Shown in pieces: positions 31,001 through 43,160 of a DNA stretch of 64,000 nt. The DNA lies in assembly GCA_028564925.1 (NCBI GenBank), contig CM053030.1:2317561-2381560 (forward strand), written 5' to 3'. Origin of the DNA: Lithobates sylvaticus. Taxonomy: Eukaryota > Chordata > Amphibia > Anura > Ranidae. How positions within the stretch are numbered: position 1 is the first letter of the stretch; the number at the start of each line of letters is the position of its first letter. The translations under genes were made by a program, and so were the position numbers. The notes under the pieces are model-generated. The model had not been told where the DNA came from and did not search any database. It saw nothing but the letters and a program-made list of their open reading frames with translations.

Positions 31001-34000
31001 GGAGGCTTGAGGTGGGAATGTTGTATGTAGGGAGGAGGCTTGAGGTGGGAATGTTGTATGTAGGAAGGAGGCTTGAGGTGGGAATGTTGTATGTAGGGAG
31101 GAGGCTTGAGGTGGGAATGTTGTATGTAGGGAGGAGGCTTGAGGTGGGAATGTTGTATGTAGGGAAGAGGCTTGAGGTGGGAATGTTGTATGTAGGGAAG
31201 AGGCTTGAGGTGGGAATGTTGTATGTAGGGAGGAGGCTTCTGGTAGGAATGGTGTCTATAGAGAGGAGGCTTGAGGTGGGAATGTTGTATGTAGAGAGGA
31301 GGCTTGAGGTGGGAATGTTGTATGTAGGGAGGAGGCTTGAGGTGGGAATGTTGTATGTAGGGAGGAGGCTTGAGGTGGGAATGTTGTATGTAGGGAGGAG
31401 GCTTGAGGTGGGAATGTTGAATGTAGGGAATAGGCTTGAGGTGGGAATGTTGTATGTAGGGAAGAGGCTTGAGGTGGGAATGTTGTATGTAGAGAGGAGG
31501 CTTCTGGTAGGAATGGTGTCTATAGAGAGGAGGCTTCAGGGGGAATAATGTCTACAGAGAGGAGGCTGCAGTTGGGAATGTTGTATGTAGAGAGGAGGCT
31601 TGAGGTGGGAATGTTGTATGTAGAGAGGAGGCTTGAGGTGGGAATGTTGTATGTAGGGAGGAGGCTGGAGGTGGGAATGTTGTATGTAGGGAGGAGGCTT
31701 GAGGTGGGAATGTTGTATGTAGGGAGGAGGCTTGAGGTGGGAATGTTGTATGTAGGAGGAGGCTTGAGGTGGGAATGTTGTATGTAGGGAGGAGGCTTGA
31801 GGTGGGAATGTTGTATGTAGAGAGGAGGCTTGAGGTGGGAATGTTGTATGTAGTGAGGAGGCTTGAGGTGGGAATGTTGTATGTAGGGAGGAGGCTTGAG
31901 GTGGGAATGTTGTATGTAGGGAGGAGGCTTGAGGTGGGAATGTTGTATGTAGGGAAGAGGCTTGAGGTGGGAATGTTGTATGTAGGGAGGAGGCTTGAGG
32001 TGGGAATGTTGTATGTAGGGAGGAGGCTTGAGGTGGGAATGTTGTATGTAGGGAGGAGGCTTGAGGTGGGAATGTTGTATGTAGAGAGGAGGCTTGAGGT
32101 GGGAATGTTGTATGTAGGGAGGAGGCTTGAGGTGGGAATGTTGTATGTAGGGAGGCTTGAGGTGGGAATGTTGTATGTAGGGAGGAGGCTTGAGGTGGGA
32201 ATGTTGTATGTAGGGAGGAGGCTTGAGGTGGGAATGTTGTATGTAGGGAGGAGGCTTGAGGTGGGAATGTTGTATGTAGGGAGGAGGCTTGAGGTGGGAA
32301 TGTTGTATGTAGGGAGGAGGCTGGAGGTGGGAATGTTGTATGTAGGGAGGAGGCTTGAGGTGGGAATGTTGTATGTAGGGAGGAGGCTTGAGGTGGGAAT
32401 GTTGTATGTAGGGAGGAGGCTTGAGGTGGGAATGTTGTATGTAGGGAGGAGGCTTGAGGTGGGAATGTTGTATGTAGGGAGGAGGCTTGAGGTGGGAATG
32501 TTGTATGTAGGGAGGAGGCTTGAGGTGGGAATGTTGTATGTAGGGAGGAGGCTGGAGGTGGGAATGTTGTATGTAGGGAGGAGGCTTGAGGTGGGAATGT
32601 TGTATGTAGGGAGGAGGCTGGAGGTGGGAATGTTGTATGTAGGGAGGAGGCTTGAGGTGGGAATGTTGTATGTAGGGAGGAGGCTTGAGGTGGGAATGTT
32701 GTATGTAGGGAGGAGGCTTGAGGTGGGAATGTTGTATGTAGGGAGGAGGCTTGAGGTGGGAATGTTGTATGTAGGGAGGAGGCTTGAGGTGGGAATGTTG
32801 TATGTAGGGAGGAGGCTGGAGGTGGGAATGTTGTATGTAGGGAGGAGGCTTGAGGTGGGAATGTTGTATGTAGGGAGGAGGCTTGAGGTGGGAATGTTGT
32901 ATGTAGGGAGGAGGCTTGAGGTGGGAATGTTGTATGTAGGGAGGAGGCTGGAGGTGGGAATGTTGTATGTAGAGAGGAGGCTTGAGGTGGGAATGTTGTA
33001 TGTAGGGAGGAGGCTTGAGATGGGAATGTTGTATGTAGGGAGGAGGCTTGAGGTGGGAATGTTGTATGTAGGGAGGAGGCTGGAGGTGGGAATGTTGTAT
33101 GTAGGGAGGAGGCTTGAGGTGGGAATGTTGTATGTAGGGAGGAGGCTTGAGGTGGGAATGTTGTATGTAGAGAGGAGGCTGGAGGTGGGAATGTTGTATG
33201 TAGGGAGGAGGCTGGAGGTGGGAATGTTGTATGTAGGGAGGAGGCTTGAGGTGGGAATGTTGTATGTAGGGAGGAGGCTTGAGGTGGGAATGTTGTATGT
33301 AGAGAGGAGGCTTGAGGTGGGAATGTTGTATGTAGGGAGGAGGCTTGAGGTGGGAATGTTGTATGTAGAGAGGAGGCTTGAGGTGGGAATGTTGTATGTA
33401 GAGAGGAGGCTTGAGGTGGGAATGTTGTATGTAGGGAGGAGGCTTGAGGTGGGAATGTTGTATGTAGAGAGGAGGCTTGAGGTGGGAATGTTGTATGTAG
33501 GGAGGAGGCTGGAGGTGGGAATGTTGTATGTAGGGAGGCTTGAGGTGGGAATGTTGTATGTAGGGAGGCTTGAGGTGGGAATGTTGTATGTAGGGAGGAG
33601 GCTTGAGGTGGGAATGTTGTATGTAGGGAGGAGGCTTGAGGTGGGAATGTTGTATGTAGGGAGGAGGCTTGAGGTGGGAATGTTGTATGTAGGGAGGAGG
33701 CTTGAGGTGGGAATGTTGTATGTAGGGAGGAGGTTTGAGGTGGGAATGTTGTATGTAGGGAGGAGGCTTGAGGTGGGAATGTTGTATGTAGGGAGGAGGC
33801 TTGAGGTGGGAATGTTGTATGTAGGGAGGAGGCTTGAGGTGGGAATGTTGTATGTAGGGAGGAGGCTTGAGGTGGGAATGTTGTATGTAGGGAGGAGGCT
33901 TGAGGTGGGAATGTTGGTAGGCTTGAGGTGGGAATGTTGTATGTAGGGAGGAGGCTGGAGGTGGGAATGTTGTATGTAGGGAGGAGGCTTGAGGTGGGAA

Positions 34001-35630
34001 TGTTGTATGTAGGGAGGAGGCTTGAGGTGGGAATGTTGTATGTAGGGAGGAGGCTTGAGGTGGGAATGTTGTATGTAGGGAGGAGGCTTGAGGTGGGAAT
34101 GTTGTATGTAGGGAGGAGGCTTGAGGTGGGAATGTTGTATGTAGGGAGGAGGCTTGAGGTGGGAATGTTGTATGTAGGGAGGAGGCTTGAGGTGGGAATG
34201 TTGTATGTAGGGAGGAGGCTGGAGGTGGGAATGTTGTATGTAGGGAGGAGGCTTGAGGTGGGAATGTTGTATGTAGGGAGGAGGCTTGAGTTGGGAATGT
34301 TGTATGTAGGGAGGAGGCTTGAGGTGGGAATGTTGTATGTAGGGAGGAGGCTGGAGGTGGGAATGTTGTATGTAGAGAGGAGGCTTGAGGTGGGAATGTT
34401 GTATGTAGGGAGGAGGCTTGAGATGGGAATGTTGTATGTAGGGACGAGGCTTGAGGTGGGAATGTTGTATGTAGGGAGGAGGCTTGAGGTGGGAATGTTG
34501 TATGTAGGGAGGAGGCTGGAGGTGGGAATGTTGTATGTAGGGAGGAGGCTTGAGGTGGGAATGTTGTATGTAGAGAGGAGGCTTGAGGTGGGAATGTTGT
34601 ATGTAGGGAGGAGGAGGCTTGAGGTGGGAATGTTGTATGTAGGGAGGAGGCTGGAGGTGGGAATGTTGTATGTAGAGAGGAGGCTTGAGGTGGGAATGTT
34701 GTATGTAGGGAGGAGGCTTGAGGTGGGAATGTTGTATGTAGGGAGGAGGCTGGAGGTGGGAATGTTGTATGTAGAGAGGAGGCTTGAGGTGGGAATGTTG
34801 TATGTAGGGAGGAGGCTTGAGGTGGGAATGTTGTATGTAGGGAGGAGGCTGGATGTGGGAATGTTGTATGTAGGGAGGAGGCTGGAGGTGGGAATGTTGT
34901 ATGTAGGGAGGAGGCTGGAGGTGGGAATGTTGTATTTAGGGAGGAGGCTGGAGGTGGGAATGTTGTATGTAGGGAGGAGGCTGAGGGAGGTGGGAATGTT
35001 GTATGTAGTGAGGAGGCTTGAGGTGGGAATGTTGTATGTAGGGAGGAGGCTTGAGGTGGGAATGTTGTATGTAGGGAGGAGGCTTGAGGTGGGAATGTTG
35101 TATGTAGGGAGGAGGCTTGAGGTGGGAATGTTGTATGTAGGGAGGAGGCTTGAGGTGGGAATGTTGTATGTAGGGAGGAGGCTTGAGGTGGGAATGTTGT
35201 ATGTAGGGAGGAGGCTGGAGGTGGGAATGTTGTATGTAGGGAGGAGGCTGGAGGTGGGAATGTTGTATGTAGGGAGGAGGCTTGAGGTGGGAATGTTGTA
35301 TGTAGGGAGGAGGCTTGAGGTGGGAATGTTGTATGTAGGGAGGAGGCTTGAGGTGGGAATGTTGTATGTAGGGAGGAGGCTGGAGGTGGGAATGTTGTAT
35401 GTAGGGAGGAGGCTTGAGGTGGGAATGTTGTATGTAGGGAGGAGGCTGGAGGTGGGAATGTTGTATGTAGGGAGGAGGCTGGAGGTGGGAATGTTGTATG
35501 TAGGGAGGAGGCTTGAGGTGGGAATGTTGTATGTAGGAAGGAGGCTTGAGGTGGGAATGTTGTATGTAGGGAGGAGGCTGGAGGTGGGAATGTTGTATGT
35601 AGGGAGGAGGCTGGAGGTGGGAATGTTTTC
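28067..35630 (+). repeat. 33-bp minisatellite, about 229 units
   Basis: The unit joins GGGAGGAGGCTTGAGGTGGG to AATGTTGTATGTA, with CTTGAGG/CTGGAGG and AGGGAGG/AGAGAGG/AGGGAAG variants. The left part (about 28680-29420) is strongly diverged (CCTCTGGTGGGAATGCTGTC and similar), whereas 31600-35630 is near-uniform. Unit length is 11 codons, so frames of 600-1,400 codons stay open on both strands; frame jumps come only from odd units near 31755, 32155, 33530 and 33915. No start context, intron or domain supports a protein. Confidence 0.97.
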
Positions 35631-36297
35631 GGAGGAGGCTTCTGAAGGAAGAGGTCCTGTCTATGAGGGACGAGGTCAGAGAAACCAGAAGTCTCCCTCC
35701 CATACTCAGACCCTCCTAGCCCTGGATGTTGCCATGGGGATGGATCCGTCAATGTTTAGCACATTGTATCCCGGACTCTAATCTGTAGAACCCGGACTGA
35801 CTGTTTGTAAATCCGCGGTTTCCGGTGACACGTTAGGAAATCTCAGTGACAGAAAGGAGTCTGTATTACTTTCATCCTTCTCTTCTGTTTATCATCTTCT
35901 CCGCTCTTTGAAGTGCTCACTACACGGCGCCCACCTCCTCTCCGCTATCTGCGCCAATCTGGCACGTTATCTGCTGCCTGGTGGCGGAGATGGGACATTT
36001 CTTCCCCTAATAAGGAGTCGGGATAGTGAGATTTATGGGTCGATGTTGTTGGCTCTAGTAGATCACACACTGATGGTGAAGGGGGTACCTGACCATCGGG
36101 GCTCCTTCACGGGTGGAAATCCAGACAGATACATCAATAATTACCCATTTTTTTTTTACCCAGAAAACATTGGGGTGAGAGTATACGGTATATAGAAGTG
36201 ATGCAAATAGCCATAAGGCTTCAGGCCTCAAAAGGGATTTTCTGGGCCCTGAGGTCTGCAGGACGGGTCAGCAGTGCCCATCTTGTCTACCCCACGT
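35631..36297. other. Unique-looking sequence between the 33-bp and 30-bp arrays
   Basis: This is 667 bp of mixed sequence. A 95-codon plus-strand frame at 35908-36195 shows no recognisable domain. The G-rich strand switches from plus to minus across this segment because of the arrays on either side. Confidence 0.5.
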
Positions 36298-39280
36298 GTT
36301 TTCTAGTACACATTGTTGCCCCCAGAGCTTGTCCCAGTACACCCTTTTTGCCCCTGGTTCTCCCAGTGCACTTTGGTAGCCACAGGCTTCTTCCAATAAC
36401 CCCTCGTTAGGCCCACGTTTGTCCCAGAATACCTTGCTACCCCAAGTACAATTTGTACTTTGATGTCTGCCGCCCGAGGCTTTTCCAAGTACAATTTGTT
36501 GGCGTTGGGTTTCTTTCAGTACACCTTGTTACCACCAGGCTTATCCCAGTACACCTTGTTACCACCAGGCTTATCCCAGTACACCTTGTTACCCCCATGC
36601 TTATCCCAGTACACCGTGTTACCCTCAGGCTTATCCCAGTACACCTTGTTACCACCAGGCTTATCCCAGTACACCTTGTTACCCCCAGGCTTATCCCAGT
36701 ACACCGTGTTACCCTCAGGCTTATCCCAGTACACCTTGTTACCCCCAGGCTTATCCCAGTACACCTTGTTACCCCAAGGCTTATCCCAGTACACCTTGTT
36801 ACCCCCGGGCTTATCCCAGTACACCTTGTTACCCCCCAGGCTTTGCCCAGTATACCTTATTACCCCCAGGCTTATCCCAGTACACCTTGTTACCCCCAGG
36901 CCTATCCCAGTACACCTTGTTACCCCCCAAGCTTATCCCAGTACACCTTGTTACCCCCAAGCTTATCCCAGTACACCTTGTTACCCCAGGCTTATCCCAG
37001 TACACCTTGTTACCCCCAGGCTTATCCCAGTACACCTTGTTACCCCCCAGGCTTATCCCAGTACACCTTGTTACCCCCAGGCTTATCCCAGTACACCTTG
37101 TTACCACCAGGCTTATCCCAGTACACCTTGTTACCACCAGGCCTATCCCAGTACACCTTGTTACCCCCCAAGCTTATCCCAGTACACCTTGTTATCCCCA
37201 GGCTTATCCCAGTACACCTTGTTACCACCAGGCGCATCCCAGTACACCTTGTTACCCCCCAGGCCTATCCCAGTACACCTTGTTACCCCCAGGCTTATCC
37301 CAGTACACCTTGTTACCCCCAGGCTTATCCCAGTACACCTTGTTACCCCCAGGCGTATCCCAGTACACCTTGTTACCCCCAGGCATGTCCTCAAACACTT
37401 AGTTACCCCCAGGTATCTGCCAGTACATCATCTTACCCCCAGGCTGGCCCGAGCTTCTTCTAGTACATCTTGTTTCCCCCAGACTTGTCCTAGTACATCT
37501 TATTAAGGCTCTTCCCTGTACACATTGTTACCCCCAGGCATGTTCTTGAACACTTAATTAGCCCCAGGTATCTGTCAGTACATCCTGTTACCGCCACGAT
37601 TTTCCCAGCACATCTTGTTTGCCCCAGACAATTCCAAGAACACCTTGTTACATACATAGTTAAATAGTAAAGTTACTCCAAGACATTTCCCAGTACACCT
37701 TTTTCCTCCAAAAATTCTTAGTAAACCTTGTTACCCCCCCCCCCCACGCTTATCCCAGTACACCTTGTTACCCTCAGGCTTTTCCCAGTACAGCTTGTTA
37801 CCCTCAGGCTTTTCCCAGTACAGCTTGTTACCCTCAGATTTGTCCCAGTACACCTTGTTACCCCCAGGCTTATCCCAGTACACCTTGTTACCCCAAGGCT
37901 TATCCCAGTACACCTTGTTACCCCCAGGCCTATCCCAGTACACCTTGTTACCCCCAGGCTTATCCCAGTACACCTTGTTACCCCCAGGCTTATCCCAGTA
38001 CACCTTGTTACCCCCAGGCTTATCCCAGTACACCTTGTTACCCCCCAGGCTTATCCCAGTACACCTTGTTACCCCAGGCTTATCCCAGTACACCTTGTTA
38101 CCCCAGGCTTATCCCAGTACACCTTGTTATCCCCCAGGCTTATCCCAGTACACCTTGTTACCCCCAGGCTTATCCCAGTACACCTTGTTACCCCCAGGCT
38201 TATCCCAGTACACCTTGTTACCCCCAGGCTTATCCCAGTACACCTTGTTACCCCAGGCTTATCCCAGTACACCTTGTTACCACCAGGCTTTTCCCAGTAC
38301 ACCTTGTTACCCCAGGTTTATCCCAGTACACCTTGTTACCCCCAGGCTTATCCCAGTACACCTTGTTATCCCCCAGGCTTATCCCAGTACACCTTGTTAC
38401 CCCCAGGCTTATCCCAGTACACCTTGTTACCCCCAGGCTTATCCCAGTACACCTTGTTACCCCCAGGCTTATCCCAGTACACCTTGTTACCACCAGGCTT
38501 ATCCCAGTACACCTTGTTACCCCCAGGCTTATCCCAGTACACCTTGTTACCCCCAGGCTTATCCCAGTACACCTTGTTACCCCAGGCTTATCCCAGTACA
38601 CCTTGTTACCCCCAGGCGTATCCCAGTACACCTTGTTACCCCCAGGCGTATCCCAGTACACCTTGTTACCCCCAGGCTTATCCCAGTACACCTTGTTACC
38701 CCCCAGGCTTATCCCAGTACACCTTGTTACCCGCAGGCGTATCCCAGTACACCTTGTTACCCCCCAGGCTTATCCCAGTACACCTTGTTACCCCAGGCTT
38801 ATCCCAGTACACCTTGTTACCCGCAGGCGTATCCCAGTACACCTTGTTACCCCCAGGCTTATCCCAGTACACCTTGTTACCCCCAGGCTTATCCCAGTAC
38901 ACCTTGTTACCCCCAGGCTTATCCCAGTACACCTTGTTACCCCCAGGCGTATCCCAGTACACCTTGTTACCCCCAGGCTTATCCCAGTACACCTTGTTAC
39001 CCGCAGGCGTATCCCAGTACACCTTGTTACCCCCAGGCGTATCCCAGTACACCTTGTTACCACCAGGCATATCCCAGTACACCTTGTTACCCCCAGGCTT
39101 ATCCCAGTACACCTTGTTACCCGCAGGCGTATCCCAGTACACCTTGTTACCCCAGGCGTATCCCAGTACACCTTGTTACCCCAGGCTTATCCCAGTACAC
39201 CTTGTTACCCCAGGCTTATCCCAGTACACCTTGTTACCCCAGGCTTATCCCAGTACACCTTGTTACCCCAGGCTTATCCA
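36298..39280 (+). repeat. 30-bp minisatellite, block 1
   Basis: The unit is CTTATCCCAGTACACCTTGT followed by TACCCCCAGG, with 29- and 31-bp versions that differ in the C run. Diverged units lie at 36298-36515 and 37390-37742, and between and after them the units are near-uniform. Variants CGTATCCC and ACCACCAGG recur in 38600-39180. C-run slippage shifts the frame often, so open frames on both strands mix three phases and have no coding meaning. Confidence 0.96.
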
Positions 39281-39640
39281 AAATATGTTTAGGGTAGTGA
39301 AACCAACTAATTGCAAAAAAATATATGTATAGAGCATCAAATATGTTTAGGGTAGTGAAACCAACTAATTGCAAACATAATGTGACTAAAATGAACTATC
39401 ACCAAATGATATTGTGTATTCATATATAAAAACGATAACTATTAAGAGAAAAAATAAATGATCATTAAAAGTCCATTAATAATACACCATAGTGACTTGA
39501 GTGAATAAAAATATAACATAAAGTGACTTGTGCGGCTTGTCTGATGTACTCCGTCACCAGTTGAAGGGAGGCTTACCAGCTATCGTGGACTCAGGTAGGC
39601 TTACGCCATATGAGTCGAAATTGCTGTATGGTATTTGCAA
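39281..39640. other. AT-rich spacer with a 37-bp direct duplication
   Basis: The spacer starts abruptly after a truncated array unit. A 37-bp sequence beginning AAATATGTTTAGGGTAG occurs at 39281-39317 and again at 39339-39375. The rest is AT-rich with no gene. It continues directly into the 201-bp segment duplicated at 41751, so the two together look like one insertion in the array, possibly an unrecognised transposon fragment. Confidence 0.7.
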
Positions 39641-39841
39641 TACACAGATGTGGGCAGTGGTTCCAATGTCTGGTGACCAACGACAAGACCGTACGTGCAG
39701 TGGTTGATGGAAGCTCAGAATAGGATGGTAGGCAAGTATAGCATGTGGTTCATCTCCAATGGTATTACCGGCAAAGAGAGATGAGACCAAATAGCGTAAT
39801 ACCGTCAAGTAAACAAAAATTTATTAAATATAAAATGAGTA
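39641..39841 (+). repeat. 201-bp duplicated spacer segment, copy 1
   Basis: This segment, from TACACAGATGTGGGCAGTGG to TATAAAATGAGTA, reads the same as 41751-41951 at every position I compared. After it, this copy joins directly to TCCCAGTACACC of the 30-bp array, whereas the second copy continues with CTCACATGTAC. Confidence 0.95.
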
Positions 39842-41750
39842 TCCCAGTACACCTTGTTACCCCCAGGCGTATCCCAGTACACCTTGTTACCCCAGGCTTA
39901 TCCCAGTACACCTTGTTACCCCCCACGCTTATCCCAGTACCCCTTGTTATCCCCAGGCTTATCCCAGTACCCCTTGTTATCCCCAAGCTTATCCCAGTAC
40001 ACCTTGTTACCCCAGGCGTATCCCAGTACACCTTGTTACCCCCAGGCTTATCCCAGTACACCTTGTTACCCCCAGGCTTATCCCAGTACACCTTGTTACC
40101 CCAGGCTTATCCCAGTACACCTTGTTACCCCAGGCTTATCCCAGTACACCTTGTTACCCCAGGCTTATCCCAGTACACCTTGTTACCCCCAGGCTTATCC
40201 CAGTACACCTTGTTACCCCCAGGCTTATCCCAGTACACCTTGTTACCCCCAGGCTTATCCCAGTACACCTTGTTACCCCCAGGCTTATCCCAGTACACCT
40301 TGTTACCCCCAGGCTTATCCCAGTACACCTTGTTACCCCCAGGCTTATCCCAGTACACCTTGTTACCCCAGGCTTATCCCAGTACACCTTGTTACCCCAG
40401 GCTTATCCCAGTACACCTTGTTACCCCAGGCTTATCCCAGTACACCTTGTTATCCCCCAGGCTTATCCCAGTACACCTTGTTACCCCAGGCTTATCCCAG
40501 TACACCTTGTTACCCCCAGGCTTATCCCAGTACACCTTGTTACCCCCAGGCTTATCCCAGTACACCTTGTTACCCCCAGGCTTATCCCAGTACACCTTGT
40601 TACCCCCAGGCTTATCCCAGTACACCTTGTTACCCCCAGGCTTATCCCAGTACACCTTGTTACCCCCAGGCTTATCCCAGTACACCTTGTTACCCCCAGG
40701 CTTATCCCAGTACACCTTGTTATCCCCAGGCTTATCCCAGTACACCTTGTTACCCCCAGGCTTATCCCAGTACACCTTGTTACCCCAGGCTTATCCCAGT
40801 ACACCTTGTTACCCCCAGGCTTATCCCAGTACACCTTGTTACCCCAGGCTTATCCCAGTACACCTTGTTACCCCCAGGCTTATCCCAGTACACCTTGTTA
40901 CCCCCAGGCTTATCCCAGTACACCTTGTTACCCCCAGGCTTATCCCAGTACACCTTGTTACCCCCAGGCTTATCCCAGTACACCTTGTTACCCCAGGCTT
41001 ATCCCAGTACACCTTGTTACCCCCAGGCTTATCCCAGTACACCTTGTTACCCCCAGGCTTATCCCAGTACACCTTGTTACCCCCAGGCTTATCCCAGTAC
41101 ACCTTGTTACCCCCAGGCTTATCCCAGTACACCTTGTTATCCCCCAGGCTTATCCCAGTACACCTTGTTACCCCCAGGCTTATCCCAGTACACCTTGTTA
41201 CCCCCAGGCTTATCCCAGTACACCTTGTTACCCCAGGCTTATCCCAGTACACCTTGTTACCCCCAGGCTTATCCCAGTACACCTTGTTACCCCCAGGCTT
41301 ATCCCAGTACACCTTGTTACCCCCAGGCTTATCCCAGTACACCTTGTTACCCCAGGCTTATCCCAGTACACCTTGTTACCCCCAGGCTTATCCCAGTACA
41401 CCTTGTTACCCCCAGGCTTATCCCAGTACACCTTGTTACCCCCAGGCTTATCCCAGTACACCTTGTTACCCCAGGCTTATCCCAGTACACCTTGTTACCC
41501 CAGGCTTATCCCAGTACACCTTGTTACCCCAGGCTTATCCCAGTACACCTTGTTACCACCAGGCTTATCCCAGTACACCTTGTTACCCCAAGGCTTATCC
41601 CAGTACACCTTGTTACCCCCAGGCGTATCCCAGTACACCTTGTTACCCCAGGCTTATCCCAGTACACCTTGTTACCCCGGGCTTATCCCAGTACACCTTG
41701 TTACCCCAGGCTTATCCCAGTACACCTTGTTACCACCAGGCTTATCCCAG
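39842..41750 (+). repeat. 30-bp minisatellite, block 2
   Basis: About 64 near-uniform units lie between the two spacer copies. The first units carry the rare CAGTACCCCTTGTTATCCCC variant, which also opens block 3. Confidence 0.96.
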
Positions 41751-42010
41751 TACACAGATGTGGGCAGTGGTTCCAATGTCTGGTGACCAACGACAAGACC
41801 GTACGTGCAGTGGTTGATGGAAGCTCAGAATAGGATGGTAGGCAAGTATAGCATGTGGTTCATCTCCAATGGTATTACCGGCAAAGAGAGATGAGACCAA
41901 ATAGCGTAATACCGTCAAGTAAACAAAAATTTATTAAATATAAAATGAGTACTCACATGTACAAAGGCTTAAAAGGCATGTATAAAAGAAATTGGCAGCA
42001 GTGGCATCAG
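41751..42010 (+). repeat. Duplicated spacer segment, copy 2, with 59-bp extension
   Basis: Positions 41751-41951 repeat 39641-39841. Positions 41952-42010 add sequence absent from copy 1 (TCACATGTACAAAGGC to GGCATCAGCACGA) before the array resumes. This copy therefore keeps more of the original spacer's right side, while copy 1 keeps its left side. Confidence 0.93.
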
Positions 42011-43160
42011 CACGATCCCAGTACCCCTTATTATCCCCAGGCTTATCCCAGTACCCCTTGTTATCCCCAAGCTTATCCCAGTACACCTTGTTGCCCCCAG
42101 GCGTATCCCAGTACACCTTGTTACCCCCCAGGCTTATCCCAGTACCCCTTGTTATCCCCAGGCTTATCCCAGTACACCTTGTTACCCCAGGCTTATCCCA
42201 GTACACCTTGTTACCCCAGGCTTATCCCAGTACACCTTGTTACCCCAGGCTTATCCCAGTACACCTTGTTACCCCCAGGCTTATCCCAGTACACCTTGTT
42301 ACCCCAGGCTTATCCCAGTACACCTTGTTACCTCCAGGCTTATCCCAGTACACCTTGTTACCCCCAGGCTTATCCCAGTACACCTTGTTACCCCCAGGCT
42401 TATCCCAGTACACCTTGTTACCCCCAGGCTTATCCCAGTACACCTTGTTACCCCCAGGCTTATCCCAGTACACCTTGTTACCCCCAGGCTTATCCCAGTA
42501 CACCTTGTTACCCCAGGCTTATCCCAGTACACCTTGTTACCCCAGGCTTATCCCAGTACACCTTGTTACCCCAGGCTTATCCCAGTACACCTTGTTATCC
42601 CCAGGCTTATCCCAGTACACCTTGTTACCCCAGGCTTATCCCAGTACACCTTGTTACCCCAGGCTTATCCCAGTACACCTTGTTACCCCCCAGGCTTATC
42701 CCAGTACACCTTGTTACCCCAGGCTTATCCCAGTACACCTTGTTATCCCCAGGCTTATCCCAGTACACCTTGTTACCCCCAGGCTTATCCCAGTACACCT
42801 TGTTACCCCAGGCTTATCCCAGTACACCTTGTTACCCCCAGGCTTATCCCAGTACACCTTGTTACCCCCAGGCTTATCCCAGTACACCTTGTTATCCCCC
42901 AGGCTTATCCCAGTACACCTTGTTACCCCCAGGCTTATCCCAGTACACCTTGTTACCCCCAGGCTTATCCCAGTACACCTTGTTACCCCAGGCTTATCCC
43001 AGTACACCTTGTTACCCCCAGGCTTATCCCAGTACACCTTGTTACCACTGGGCGTATCCCAGTACACCTTGTTACCCCAGGCTTATCCCAGTACCCCTTG
43101 TTACCCCCAGGCTTATCCCAGTACACCTTGTCACCCCCAGGCTTATCCCAGTACACCCAA
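42011..43160 (+). repeat. 30-bp minisatellite, block 3
   Basis: About 38 units are present. The opening units (CCCAGTACCCCTTATTATCC and CAAGCTTATCCC) match those at 39930-40000. The block ends at CCCAGTACACCCAAAGGGGC. Confidence 0.96.

Noticed and set aside
35908-36195. Plus-strand frame of 95 codons between two arrays
   Set aside because: It includes translation of a poly-T run and shows no domain; chance open frame.
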